From an uncultured Bacteroides sp. (GTDB lineage Bacteria; Bacteroidota; Bacteroidia; Bacteroidales; UBA932), in the NCBI GenBank assembly GCA_900543205.1, contig UQQM01000026.1, positions 1 through 24,695 on the forward strand: a DNA stretch of 24,695 bases. The letters are read 5' to 3'. The notes beneath the pieces were generated by a model, which made no database searches, was not told where the DNA came from, and saw only the letters and a list, made by a program, of their open reading frames with translations. Position 1 is the stretch's first letter. Each line of letters begins with the position of its first letter. Below are positions 8,590 to 16,640 of the stretch, piece after piece. Position numbers and translations under genes: made by a program.

Positions 8590-10579
8590 ACAGCTTGAAG
8601 AATTCGGGGAAGGATTTCCCTACGCAAGCCTCATCGTCGATGACGATGGGGCTTTTTGCTGCCAGGGAGGCGACCTTCAGGGCCATGGCCATCCTGTGGT
8701 CGTGGCGGGAGCTGTATTCTCCGCCGTTCAGCAGACGTCCGGAGCAGATTCTCGAGCTCAGGCTCTCTCCGCAGACGGAAAGGATGTCGCCTTCCACTTC
8801 GGCCTCCACGCCCATCTTCCCCAGCATTTCAAGAATGGCTGCGCCCCTGTCGGATTCTTTCGACGCCAGCCTCCCGACACCGGCGATACGGCTTTCGCCG
8901 GCACAGAACGCGGCCAGGACGGCCGTGATGGGGAAGAGGTCCGGGGCGTTGTTGAGATCCATCTCGAAGGCTTCGAGAGGGGCTTTCCTTACGCATACGG
9001 TCCTGTCGTCATCCATCTGAGAGACTGAGGCGCCGGCCTCGACCAGGATGTCGAGTATGGTCAGGTCGGCCTGTAGCGATGCCGTGTCGAGCCCCTCTAT
9101 CTCCGCGCTTCCGAATATCGCTCCGGCCACGAGGAAATTGGCGGCAGCGCTCCAGTCGCCCTCGATCTCGAAATCGGCGGCCTTGTAGCGTTGCCCTCCC
9201 TTGATTCTGAAGCTTATGCCGTTGCATCCCGACCAGTCGGTGGCTTCGAGCAGTTCGGCATCGCCTTCCATTTCGCTCCTGGTCCTTATCCCGAAATGCC
9301 TGAGCACGTCAAGCGTGATGAACATGTAGGGTATGCTCTTGGGTTCGTTCACGTGGAGCACCGAATCCCTGGAGCAGAGCGGCAGGGCCATGAGCAGGCC
9401 GGAAATGAGCTGTGAGCCGCCGCTTCCCGGGACTTCGGCGGACCCCGGAATCAGTTTTCCGCTTATGTTCACGGGCACGAAGACCTCTTTGTCCCGGCGC
9501 GGTGAGGCGTTGGAGAGCAGGACTCCGAAGGCGGCCATGATGTCGGAGGCCGAACTGAGGGCCCTGTGTGGCAGCGTGCCCCCGCCTTCCACCAGGCATC
9601 TGCCGGGGCCCGAGGCGGCAAGTATGGGTATGAGCAGCCTTGCGAGCAGGCCGGACTCTCCGACGTTTATCCTGTCGGCGGTGATTCCACGGCTGGCGGC
9701 ATCCATGCCCTTGATTACAAGCGTGCCTCCTCCGTCTTCCCGTATGACTTCGGCCCCCAGTGCGCAGGCGGCGGAAATGGCGGATTCGGAGTCGCCGCAG
9801 GGGCTGTATCCGCCCAGCCTGGAGGTGCCGGAAGCCAGGGCGGCCGCAATTATCGCCCGTTGCGCGAAGCTCTTGGACGCCGGCATCCTGAGTCCGGAGG
9901 CGTGGTAGCTGAAACGTCCGCCGTATATTCTTTCGCGCATCTGCGCCGCCGTCCATTGTCCGGGTGCGGTCGCCTCTTCATCGTTCAGGGCGGCGTAGCT
10001 GAACGGAGCGCCCCTCTTCAGGCACTCGAAACGGCTTTCGCGGCCGTATTCTCCCATTCCGAAGGCAATCAGCCGTCCCTGGAGGCTGGGCACGCCCTCG
10101 ACGAGCAGGCTGTAGAGGCTTTCTATCCTCGCGGCGTCTTCCTCCGAGCTGCAGCTGCAAACTATCTTGGCGATGTCCGCCCCGTAGCGGAAGCAGCGAG
10201 CGAGCGCCTTCTGCAGCATCTCCATGTCCGGGGTGCCGCTGAAGTCGTGGTAGGAGCGTATGATTTCCGTGCCGTTCTCCCGGCAGAATCTCTGGAAGTT
10301 CTTGCTGGTCTGCACGGGGGCTTCTATCTCGAGGTCGGCGAAGCGTGCGCCGGCTTCGGCGGCCAGTTTCAGCCTCCTCTCGGCCTCATCGGCGCCGAGT
10401 GTTTCGGAAATGCGGCAGGTCGCCACCAGGGGGACGTCGGAGTTGCCGAAGATGTCGGTGATTTCATCGTCCGAGAGGCGGCAGCTGTCCAGCCGTATCT
10501 CCGCCATTTCCACTTCGGGGGAGGCGAGAATCTCAAGCAGCTCCCCGTAGGTCTTATTCTGTAAACTTGTGCAGATCAT
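8576..10579 (-). CDS. aroDA: Fused type I 3-dehydroquinate dehydratase / EPSP synthase
   Basis: One continuous 667-residue frame holds two shikimate-pathway enzymes. Residues 1-about 218 are a type I dehydroquinate dehydratase: E27/R29 (EIRLD), R56 (TCR), catalytic H111 (SYHDF), Schiff-base K138 (AKIV; 27 residues after the His, as in E. coli H143/K170), R183 (SRF) and Q208 (APGQ). Residues about 222-667 are EPSP synthase: K236/S237/R241 (SKSFAQR), R339, S389-Q390, Y418, D547, K574-E575-R578, R629 (DHRMAM) and K655 (CVGKSFPEF). The loop equivalent to E. coli GNAGTAMRP reads GESGLLARL. The start overlaps the aroB 3' end by 26 nt. The steps catalysed are 3 and 6 of the pathway. The symbol is descriptive. 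Confidence 0.93.
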   Translation of the reverse strand: MICTSLQNKTYGELLEILASPEVEMAEIRLDSCRLSDDEITDIFGNSDVPLVATCRISETLGADEAERRLKLAAEAGARFADLEIEAPVQTSKNFQRFCRENGTEIIRSYHDFSGTPDMEMLQKALARCFRYGADIAKIVCSCSSEEDAARIESLYSLLVEGVPSLQGRLIAFGMGEYGRESRFECLKRGAPFSYAALNDEEATAPGQWTAAQMRERIYGGRFSYHASGLRMPASKSFAQRAIIAAALASGTSRLGGYSPCGDSESAISAACALGAEVIREDGGGTLVIKGMDAASRGITADRINVGESGLLARLLIPILAASGPGRCLVEGGGTLPHRALSSASDIMAAFGVLLSNASPRRDKEVFVPVNISGKLIPGSAEVPGSGGSQLISGLLMALPLCSRDSVLHVNEPKSIPYMFITLDVLRHFGIRTRSEMEGDAELLEATDWSGCNGISFRIKGGQRYKAADFEIEGDWSAAANFLVAGAIFGSAEIEGLDTASLQADLTILDILVEAGASVSQMDDDRTVCVRKAPLEAFEMDLNNAPDLFPITAVLAAFCAGESRIAGVGRLASKESDRGAAILEMLGKMGVEAEVEGDILSVCGESLSSRICSGRLLNGGEYSSRHDHRMAMALKVASLAAKSPIVIDDEACVGKSFPEFFKLFTQP

Positions 10580-11501
10580 CCAGGTCTTTTATTGTGACTT
10601 TCCCTATTCTTCTGATGAGTACGAAATGTATCTTCCCGTTCTCCACCTTCTTGTCCTTCCAGATGGCGGCGTCCAGACCGGCTTCGGGACAGGGCAGCCC
10701 GGTCGGAAGGCCACAGGCCTTGAAGTCGCTCCTGAGCCTGTCCGCAAGCCCCGGTGCGGCCAGTCTGAGCCTTTCGGAGATTTCGGCGGCCCGTATGATG
10801 CCTATGGCGACCGCTTCGCCGTGTGAGAGCGGTTCGGCGACGCCGTGCACGTGCTGGTACCACTCGATTGCATGGCCGTAGGTGTGTCCGAGATTGAGCT
10901 TGCGCCTCGGACCCTCTTCGAACGGGTCTTTCTCCACTATCCTGCGCTTGACCTCGGCGGCTTCCAGGGCCAGTTCGTGGAGGGCCTTGTAGTCCAGCTC
11001 GGGCGCCGACAGGACCTTGACCGCGCGCCCGTAGTTGCCGTGGTCTTCGATGATGAAGGTCTTGAGCATCTCGGCGGCGCCGGAGCGGAGCTCCCTCGGC
11101 GGAAGCGTCTTCAGGACGTCCGGGAGTATGCGCGTGTCGGCAGGGAAGCGCGTAACCCCCATCATGTTCTTGTAGCTGTCGAGGTTCACGCCGGTCTTTC
11201 CGCCGATTCCCGCGTCCACCTGGCAGAGCAGGGTGGTCGGGTAGTTGACATAGCGTATTCCGCGCTTGTAGATGCTGGCGGCGAATCCGGCAAGGTCGGT
11301 GGTCACGCCTCCGCCGACGGCGTACAGAATGGAGCTCCTGTCGGCCCCCTGCTCCATCAGCCAGCGGCAGATGTCCGTCACCGTGCCTATGTTCTTGTGC
11401 TCCTCGTCCGCCGTGATGGCCAGCAGAGGCCTTCCCGGCGCCGTCTTTCTTGCGAACTCCTCGACATTGCGGTCGCAGACTATGAAGATCTTCCTGTCCA
11501 T
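10554..11501 (-). CDS. aroB: 3-dehydroquinate synthase
   Basis: AroB makes 3-dehydroquinate from DAHP, the second step of the shikimate pathway, using NAD+ and a divalent metal. From ATG 11501 the product has 315 residues, shorter than the usual 340-360, with a reduced N-terminus. The NAD-binding GGGVTTDLAGFAASIYKRG (63-81), PTTLLCQVDAGIGGKTGVN (88-106) and the metal ligands E144 (SGAAEMLKT), H206 (NLGHTYGH) and H227 (SHGEA) are present. The frame stays open further upstream to 11642, but that stretch is not AroB-like and runs into the tRNA promoter and gene. Only weak -7 matches were seen upstream on this strand. Confidence 0.93.
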   Translation of the reverse strand: MDRKIFIVCDRNVEEFARKTAPGRPLLAITADEEHKNIGTVTDICRWLMEQGADRSSILYAVGGGVTTDLAGFAASIYKRGIRYVNYPTTLLCQVDAGIGGKTGVNLDSYKNMMGVTRFPADTRILPDVLKTLPPRELRSGAAEMLKTFIIEDHGNYGRAVKVLSAPELDYKALHELALEAAEVKRRIVEKDPFEEGPRRKLNLGHTYGHAIEWYQHVHGVAEPLSHGEAVAIGIIRAAEISERLRLAAPGLADRLRSDFKACGLPTGLPCPEAGLDAAIWKDKKVENGKIHFVLIRRIGKVTIKDLDDLHKFTE

Positions 11502-11537
11502 GCGTATGGGTTGAAAGGAACGAAGATACTGCAAATA

Positions 11538-11568
11538 TTTGATAAATCGTGAATTTTGGATACCTTTG
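11538..11568 (+). promoter_or_regulatory. Promoter of tRNA-Leu(CAA)
   Basis: TTTG at 11538-11541, a 19-nt spacer, then TACCTTTG at 11561-11568 match both boxes of the Bacteroidota housekeeping promoter (TTTG-N19-21-TAnnTTTG). The expected start is a few bases after 11568, leaving a leader of roughly 25 nt before the tRNA. It also lies in the 5' flank of the divergent aroB. Confidence 0.85.
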
Positions 11569-11599
11569 CAATCCTTTGCGGCATACGCCGTTCCCGCTT

Positions 11600-11683
11600 G
11601 CCCGAGTGGCGGAATGGTAGACGCGATGGACTCAAAATCCATTGTCCCCTAAAGACGTGCCGGTTCGAGTCCGGCCTCGGGCA
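11600..11683 (+). tRNA. tRNA-Leu(CAA)
   Basis: This is a class II tRNA with a long variable arm. The acceptor arms GCCCGAG (11600-11606) and CTCGGGC (11676-11682) pair perfectly. The anticodon arm is ATGGA-CTCAAAA-TCCAT, giving anticodon CAA, which reads UUG. The T arm GCCGG-TTCGAGT-CCGGC is perfect. The discriminator is A, the identity base for leucine. The CCA end is not encoded. Confidence 0.96.
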
Positions 11684-11685
11684 CT

Positions 11686-13197
11686 TCAGACGCCTGTCGA
11701 TTGCGAATCGGCGGGCGTTTTCCGTTGTTCCGCCCTGCCAAGGCCGGCCAGCCAGAGCCCCAGCATCGTCAGCGCGCAGTTTATCAGCAGAAGCTCGAAG
11801 CCTATGCGCCAGCCGCCGAACCACTGTTCGCTGTTGGCGGAAAGCAGCATGCACAGAAGCGGAGAAGCGATGCAGACCGGCGGCACCCATGCCTCGCGGG
11901 GGTTGCGGCGGGTGAAAATGCCGAACAGGAAGAGGCCGAGCAGCGGGCCGTAGGTATATCCCGAGATGGTATAGACCGCGTTGATCACGCTTTCGTCGCC
12001 TATGGCGCGGTAAGCGCAGATGACAGCTCCCATGACTATGGCGGCTCCGGCGTGCACGAGGTTACGCGTGCGCTTCAGGCCAGCCTCGTCCTGCCTGTTC
12101 CCCGCTTTCAGGATGTCCAGGGTGAAGGTTGTGGTTATGGAGGTGAGCGACGAACCGGAACTGCTGAAAGCCGCCGAGACCAGACCGAGTACGAACAGCA
12201 GACTGACCGCCGGAGGCATGAACGGGGCGCCGTCAGTCCCAGTGCCGCAGGCTATCGTAGGGAAGAGGTCGTCGGGCTTGGTGATGTGTATCCCGTTCGC
12301 CGCCGCATAGCCGGACAGCAGCACCCCGAGCGCCAGGAAGAGCAGGTTCACCGGGATGAAGGCGACTCCGTAGGAAAGCACGTTCCTGCGGCTTTCCCTG
12401 AGGTTGCGGCATGAAAGGTTCTTCTGCATCATGTCCTGGTCGAGTCCGGTCATCGCGACGGTGGTGAACATTCCGGCAAGGAACTGCTTCCAGAAATATC
12501 TGGTGTCCCTGGGGTCGTCGAAGAACCAGATGCGGCTCATCGGGCTTTCCGCTATGCTGCGGCAGCCTTCCGCAAGGCTGAACCCGGCTGCCCGGCATAC
12601 GAACACTATGCACAGCACCACGCAGCCGAGCATGCATAGTGTCTGGATCATGTCGGTCCAGACCAGGGAGCGCACCCCGCCCCGGAAGGTATAGAGCCAG
12701 ACGAGCAGCATGGTCAGGCCCACGTTGGCCGCGAACGGGACGCCTAGCGGGTCGAAAAGCACGAGCTGGAGGACTATCGCCGTAAGGTACATCTTGACGC
12801 CGCAGCCCAGCACCTTCGACAGCAGGAAGAAGACGGCTCCGGTCTTGTGGCTGCACAGCCCGAAGCGCATTTCGAGGTATTCGTACAGGCTGGTCAGGTT
12901 CAGCCTGTAGTAGAGAGGAAGCAGCAGGAAGGCGATCACCGCGTATCCGGCCACGAAACCAAGGGCCATCTGCAGATAGGAGAACGCCGACGCCTCCACC
13001 ATGCCCGGGACGGAGACGAAGGTCACTCCGGAAATCGAAGTGCCTACCATGGCCACTGCGACCACCGGCCACGGGGAGCGCCTGCCGCCACGGAAGAAGT
13101 CGGCGCTGCCCCGGTTCTTGCGGGCCGCCCACAGACTAAGGGAAATCACGGCGGCGAAATACAGGAATATGGCCGCCGACACTATGGCAAGGTTCAT
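11686..13197 (-). CDS. Sodium:solute symporter (SSS family)
   Basis: An integral inner-membrane cotransporter of the SSS family, substrate unknown. The 503-residue product has about 13 hydrophobic segments, starting with [21 protein letters not shown]2 has [16 protein letters not shown] (45-60). The segment [18 protein letters not shown] (341-358) matches the Na+-binding TM8 region of the family. ATG 13197 is chosen because the open stretch upstream is not SSS-like and contains the promoter. A TATTTTTG -7 element lies about 20 nt before the start. The gene converges on tRNA-Leu(CAA), its stop lying 2 nt from the tRNA end. It stands alone, so context gives no substrate hint. Confidence 0.9.
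   Translation of the reverse strand: MNLAIVSAAIFLYFAAVISLSLWAARKNRGSADFFRGGRRSPWPVVAVAMVGTSISGVTFVSVPGMVEASAFSYLQMALGFVAGYAVIAFLLLPLYYRLNLTSLYEYLEMRFGLCSHKTGAVFFLLSKVLGCGVKMYLTAIVLQLVLFDPLGVPFAANVGLTMLLVWLYTFRGGVRSLVWTDMIQTLCMLGCVVLCIVFVCRAAGFSLAEGCRSIAESPMSRIWFFDDPRDTRYFWKQFLAGMFTTVAMTGLDQDMMQKNLSCRNLRESRRNVLSYGVAFIPVNLLFLALGVLLSGYAAANGIHITKPDDLFPTIACGTGTDGAPFMPPAVSLLFVLGLVSAAFSSSGSSLTSITTTFTLDILKAGNRQDEAGLKRTRNLVHAGAAIVMGAVICAYRAIGDESVINAVYTISGYTYGPLLGLFLFGIFTRRNPREAWVPPVCIASPLLCMLLSANSEQWFGGWRIGFELLLINCALTMLGLWLAGLGRAEQRKTPADSQSTGV
11690..11721 (+). terminator. Rho-independent terminator of tRNA-Leu(CAA), inside the symporter gene
   Basis: A 13-bp stem (11690-11702 with 11706-11718, two G-U wobbles, 3-nt loop GCG) is followed by a TTTT run at 11718-11721. 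It begins 7 nt after the tRNA. It lies entirely within the last codons of the minus-strand symporter gene. Confidence 0.75.
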
Positions 13198-13217
13198 GGG
13201 GTCAATGTCTGGAGGGG

Positions 13218-13225
13218 CAAAAATA
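13218..13225 (-). promoter_or_regulatory. -7 element of the symporter gene
   Basis: On the minus strand this reads TATTTTTG, a full match to TAnnTTTG. No TTTG box is found at the right distance upstream. The ATG follows about 20 nt later. It is divergent from the sufB promoter, with about 40 bp between the two -7 elements. Confidence 0.6.
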
Positions 13226-13262
13226 GTAAAAATCGGCGGATGGCGCGTATCCAAAAAATCCG

Positions 13263-13270
13263 TACCTTTG
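13263..13270 (+). promoter_or_regulatory. -7 element of the suf operon promoter
   Basis: TACCTTTG matches TAnnTTTG and is followed by CAAT, the same 12-base string TACCTTTGCAAT as at the tRNA-Leu(CAA) promoter. The sufB ATG begins at 13280, only 9 nt later, so the mRNA leader would be just a few bases. No clear -33 TTTG box is visible. Confidence 0.7.
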
Positions 13271-13279
13271 CAATTTGCT

Positions 13280-14728
13280 ATGGACGATATTCTCAAGGAA
13301 ATCTCGCAGCAGGAGTACAAGGACGGCTTCGTGACCGAAGTCGAGCAGGAGTATGTCCCGAAAGGCCTGAGCGAGGATATAATCCGGCTCATCTCGGGGA
13401 AGAAGGGCGAGCCGCAGTGGCTGCTGGACTTCCGCCTCGACGCCTACCGGAAATGGCAGAAGATGACCCCTCCGTCATGGGGGCATCTGAAGCTGCCGGA
13501 AATCGACTTCCAGGACATCATATACTGGGCGGCCCCGAAGCGCGACGAGGACAGGCCGACCGAGATAGACCCGGCCCTGATGGAGACCTTCGACAAGCTC
13601 GGCATCCCGCTTCACGAGAGGGAGGCCCTCGCCGGAGTGAAGCCTAAGAGCAACGTGGCGGTGGACGCTGTGTTCGACTCGGTGAGCGTGGCCACCACCT
13701 TCCGCAAGACCCTCGCCGAGAAGGGCATAATCTTCTGCTCCTTCTCCGAGGCCGTGCGCGAATATCCCGAGCTGGTACGCAAATATCTTGCGACCGTGGT
13801 GCCTTCGGGCGACAATTTCTACGCGGCGCTCAATTCGGCCGTGTTCTCCGACGGATCCTTCTGCTACATACCCAAGGGCGTCAGGTGCCCGATGGACCTC
13901 TCCAGCTATTTCCGCATCAACGCCCTCGGCACCGGACAGTTCGAGCGCACGCTCATAGTCGCCGACGAAGGCTCCGAGCTCAGCTACATGGAAGGCTGCA
14001 CGGCTCCGATGCGCGACGAGCACCAGCTCCATGCCGCAGTGGTCGAAATAATAGTGGAGAAGGACGCGAACGTGAAATACAGCACCGTGCAGAACTGGTA
14101 TCCCGGCGACGCCGAAGGCCGCGGTGGCATACTCAACCTCGTGACCAAGCGCGGCATCTGCAGGGGCAGCGGCTCCCATCTGAGCTGGACCCAGGTGGAG
14201 ACAGGTTCCGCCGTCACCTGGAAATATCCGAGCACCATACTCAAGGGCGACAACTCGTCATCGGAGTTCTACAGCGTCGCGATGACCGGACACCGCCAGC
14301 AGGCGGACACCGGCACGAAGATGATACATCTCGGCCGCAATACCCGCAGCCGCATAGTCTCCAAGGGCATATCCTCCGGTTTCAGCGAGAACAGCTACCG
14401 CGGACTCGTGCATATCGCCCCCGGAGCGCAGAACGCCCGCAACTTCTCGCAATGCGATTCGCTGCTGATCGGCAGCAGATGCGGGGCGCACACTTTCCCG
14501 GTCATCAGGAACCAGAACCCCACTGCGGTCGTGGAGCATGAGGCCACCACCTCGAAGATCAGCGACGACCAGCTCTTCTACTGCGGCCAGAGGGGCATCT
14601 CCCCTGAAGATGCGGCCGGGCTCATTGTCGGAGGCTATGCCAAGGAGGTCCTTGCGCGCCTGCCGATGGAATTTGCAATAGAGGCGCAGAGGCTCCTCTC
14701 GGTTTCACTTGAAGGTTCTATAGGATGA
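13280..14728 (+). CDS. sufB: Fe-S cluster assembly scaffold SufB
   Basis: SufB is the scaffold subunit of the SufBCD complex in the cytosol. The 482-residue product carries C392 (SQCDSLL) and E421 (EHEATTSK), 29 residues apart like the E. coli C405/E434 pair. It has the typical [32 protein letters not shown] and FYCGQRGIS motifs. ATG 13280 is preferred although the frame is open further upstream: it follows the -7 element and gives the normal N-terminus ([18 protein letters not shown]). This leaves a nearly leaderless mRNA. The stop overlaps pnuC by ATGA. Confidence 0.97.
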   Translation: MDDILKEISQQEYKDGFVTEVEQEYVPKGLSEDIIRLISGKKGEPQWLLDFRLDAYRKWQKMTPPSWGHLKLPEIDFQDIIYWAAPKRDEDRPTEIDPALMETFDKLGIPLHEREALAGVKPKSNVAVDAVFDSVSVATTFRKTLAEKGIIFCSFSEAVREYPELVRKYLATVVPSGDNFYAALNSAVFSDGSFCYIPKGVRCPMDLSSYFRINALGTGQFERTLIVADEGSELSYMEGCTAPMRDEHQLHAAVVEIIVEKDANVKYSTVQNWYPGDAEGRGGILNLVTKRGICRGSGSHLSWTQVETGSAVTWKYPSTILKGDNSSSEFYSVAMTGHRQQADTGTKMIHLGRNTRSRIVSKGISSGFSENSYRGLVHIAPGAQNARNFSQCDSLLIGSRCGAHTFPVIRNQNPTAVVEHEATTSKISDDQLFYCGQRGISPEDAAGLIVGGYAKEVLARLPMEFAIEAQRLLSVSLEGSIG

Positions 14729-15309
14729 CTTGGGTAGAGATAGTTTCGGCGGTCCTCGGACTGTCGTGCGTGTTCCTCGCGGGACGCAATTCGAAATACA
14801 ATTTCTACGTGGGATACGTCTACAACGTATTCCTCTTCGTGCTGTTCCTGCACCAGCACCTCTATTCGGCCATGATACTCCAGCCGATATCCTTGATAAT
14901 CAACGCTTACGGCCACTGGCGCTGGACGCATCCGAAAGAGGAGGAGCGCAGTGCCGCCGACAGCAGCAGGCTGAAGGTGGGCAACATACCCCCGCGGCAC
15001 CTGGCCCTCTATGTGCTGGCCGTGCTCGGCGCCGCCATCGCCTGGGCCTTCGTGCTCAAGTTCGTGTTCGACGACCCCACGAACCCTTATCTGGATTCCC
15101 TGATGCTGATGCTCACGCTCTGCGCACAGTACCTTAGCGCCCGCAAGTACTGGGAGTGCTGGATAGTATGGCTGCTTGTGAACATAGGCAACGCCACGCT
15201 CTACATACTCTCGGGCCTCTACATCATGCCCGTCGTGAGCGCGCTGTATATAGCCAACGGCATCTGGTCGCTGGTGTCATGGAGAAAAATGTACAAGAAC
15301 AATGAGTAA
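14725..15309 (+). CDS. pnuC: PnuC-family nicotinamide riboside transporter
   Basis: PnuC proteins are inner-membrane facilitators, usually for nicotinamide riboside; relatives move thiamine or riboflavin. The 194-residue product has about seven hydrophobic segments. Its two half-repeats show family motifs: [19 protein letters not shown] with [16 protein letters not shown] (52-67), and [20 protein letters not shown] with [12 protein letters not shown] and a final W-rich helix (about 139-187). It is inserted inside the suf operon, overlapping sufB by 4 nt and sufC by 8 nt, so it is almost certainly cotranslated with them. No TPP or FMN riboswitch is present to suggest another vitamin. Confidence 0.85.
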   Translation: MTWVEIVSAVLGLSCVFLAGRNSKYNFYVGYVYNVFLFVLFLHQHLYSAMILQPISLIINAYGHWRWTHPKEEERSAADSSRLKVGNIPPRHLALYVLAVLGAAIAWAFVLKFVFDDPTNPYLDSLMLMLTLCAQYLSARKYWECWIVWLLVNIGNATLYILSGLYIMPVVSALYIANGIWSLVSWRKMYKNNE

Positions 15310-16054
15310 GATACTGCTAGAAATAAAGAACCTGCACGCCGGAGTCGAGGGCAAGGAAATCCTCAAGGGCATAGACCTCACCATACGCGAAGGCGAGGTG
15401 CATGCGGTGATGGGCCCCAACGGTGCGGGAAAGAGCACCCTGGGCGGCGTGCTGACCGGCCGTCCGGGCTATGAAGTCACCGAAGGGAGCATAGTTTTCG
15501 ACGGGAAGGACCTGCTGTCCATGAGCCCGGAGGAACGCTCCTGGGCCGGCATCTTCCTGAGCTTCCAGTATCCGGTGGAGATTCCCGGGGTAAGCATCAC
15601 CAACTTCATGAAGGCCGCGATCAACGCGAGGCGCAAGGCCATGGGGCAGCCCGAGATCAAGCCAGGCGAATTCCTGAAGCTGCTCAAGGAGAAGATGGCC
15701 CTCGTGGGCATGAAGGGCGAGTTCGCCAGGAGGGATGTGAACGTGGGCTTCTCCGGAGGAGAGAAGAAGCGCAACGAGATATTCCAGATGGCGATGCTGG
15801 AACCCCGCTTCAGCATACTCGACGAGACTGACTCGGGACTCGACGTGGACGCGCTCAAGATTGTCGCCGACGGCGTCATGGCCCTGCGCACGCCCGAGAC
15901 CTCGGCCATAGTCATCACCCATTACCGCAAATTGCTGGATTACATCGTCCCGGACGTGGTGCATGTGCTCAAGGACGGGCGCATTGTCGAGACTGCGGGC
16001 AGGGAGCTCGCGGGCAGGATAGAGAACGAAGGATACGAGAGTCTGAATGGATAA
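15302..16054 (+). CDS. sufC: Fe-S cluster assembly ATPase SufC
   Basis: SufC is the ABC-type ATPase that drives conformational change of the SufB-SufD scaffold. The 250-residue product has Walker A GPNGAGKST (38-46), Q89 in SFQYP, signature SGGEKKRNEI (151-160), Walker B with the SufC-type SILDETDSGLDVDALK (171-186) and switch H207. It overlaps pnuC and sufD by 8 nt each. Confidence 0.97.
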   Translation: MSKILLEIKNLHAGVEGKEILKGIDLTIREGEVHAVMGPNGAGKSTLGGVLTGRPGYEVTEGSIVFDGKDLLSMSPEERSWAGIFLSFQYPVEIPGVSITNFMKAAINARRKAMGQPEIKPGEFLKLLKEKMALVGMKGEFARRDVNVGFSGGEKKRNEIFQMAMLEPRFSILDETDSGLDVDALKIVADGVMALRTPETSAIVITHYRKLLDYIVPDVVHVLKDGRIVETAGRELAGRIENEGYESLNG

Positions 16055-16640
16055 GGTTTACGTGATAGGAAGGGATGCGGTGCCGCAGTACCTGAGGCTT
16101 GAAGCCGGCGGGCGGCTCGGCCTGACCTTCATAGCCCTTCCCGGCACTGTGGCCAGGCTTGCGCTGGAAGTGGAGATAGCCGGCCCGGGCTGCGATGTGG
16201 ATATCGCCGGAGCCTACGTCTGCGGCGGAGAGGACGATTTCAGGATGAACATCCTGGTTCGGCACATGTCCGGCGGCAGCAGTTCGAGACAGCTGGTCAA
16301 GGGGCTTGCCGGCGGCGGTTCGCGGGTTGAGTTCGACGGGCTCATCTATATCGCTCCGGACGCGCAGAAGACCGAGGCCCATCAGGAGAGCCACAGCATA
16401 CTGCTTTCGCCGGAAGCGAAAGTGGAGGCGCGTCCCCAGCTGGAAATCTATGCCGACGACGTGATATGCTCGCACGGCTGCACATCGGGCTTCCTGAACG
16501 CCGAGGAGGAGTTCTACATGCGCTCCCGGGGCATTCCGGAGGAGGTGGCGCTCCAGCTCCAGAAACTCGCCTTCCTCGCTCCGGTGATGCAGAGGCTTCC
16601 GGAGGACCTTAGACAGGAACTGTATGAAAGCATATCCTAA
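16047..16640 (+). CDS. sufD: Short SufD-like Fe-S assembly protein
   Basis: SufD pairs with SufB in the SufBC2D complex. The product has only 197 residues against about 420-450 normally. It keeps the second part of the beta-helix (GLIYIAPDAQKTEAHQES, 98-115; VEARPQLEIYADDV) and the C-terminal CSHGCTSG motif with H143, equivalent to E. coli H360, followed by FYMRSRGIPEEVA. The N-terminal helical domain and much of the helix are missing. The upstream DNA is the intact sufC gene, so this is not a simple frameshift remnant. It overlaps ispE by 17 nt. Identity as SufD rests on position and the C-terminal motifs. Confidence 0.88.
   Translation: MDKVYVIGRDAVPQYLRLEAGGRLGLTFIALPGTVARLALEVEIAGPGCDVDIAGAYVCGGEDDFRMNILVRHMSGGSSSRQLVKGLAGGGSRVEFDGLIYIAPDAQKTEAHQESHSILLSPEAKVEARPQLEIYADDVICSHGCTSGFLNAEEEFYMRSRGIPEEVALQLQKLAFLAPVMQRLPEDLRQELYESIS

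Noticed and set aside
8608..8622. GGGGAA-GGA-TTTCCC hairpin near the rplQ/aroDA ends
   Set aside because: Short stem with a G-U pair and no T-run on either strand; it lies in aroDA coding sequence.
11502..11642. Upstream extension of aroB (47 more codons in frame)
   Set aside because: The extra residues do not resemble AroB, and the stretch contains the tRNA-Leu promoter and part of the tRNA on the other strand.
13001..13279. Longer SufB starting at 13001
   Set aside because: This part is antisense to the symporter and would precede the promoter; the normal SufB N-terminus begins at 13280.
13198..13392. Upstream extension of the symporter gene by 65 codons
   Set aside because: It would cover the sufB start and promoter, and the extra residues are not symporter-like; ATG 13197 fits the family start.
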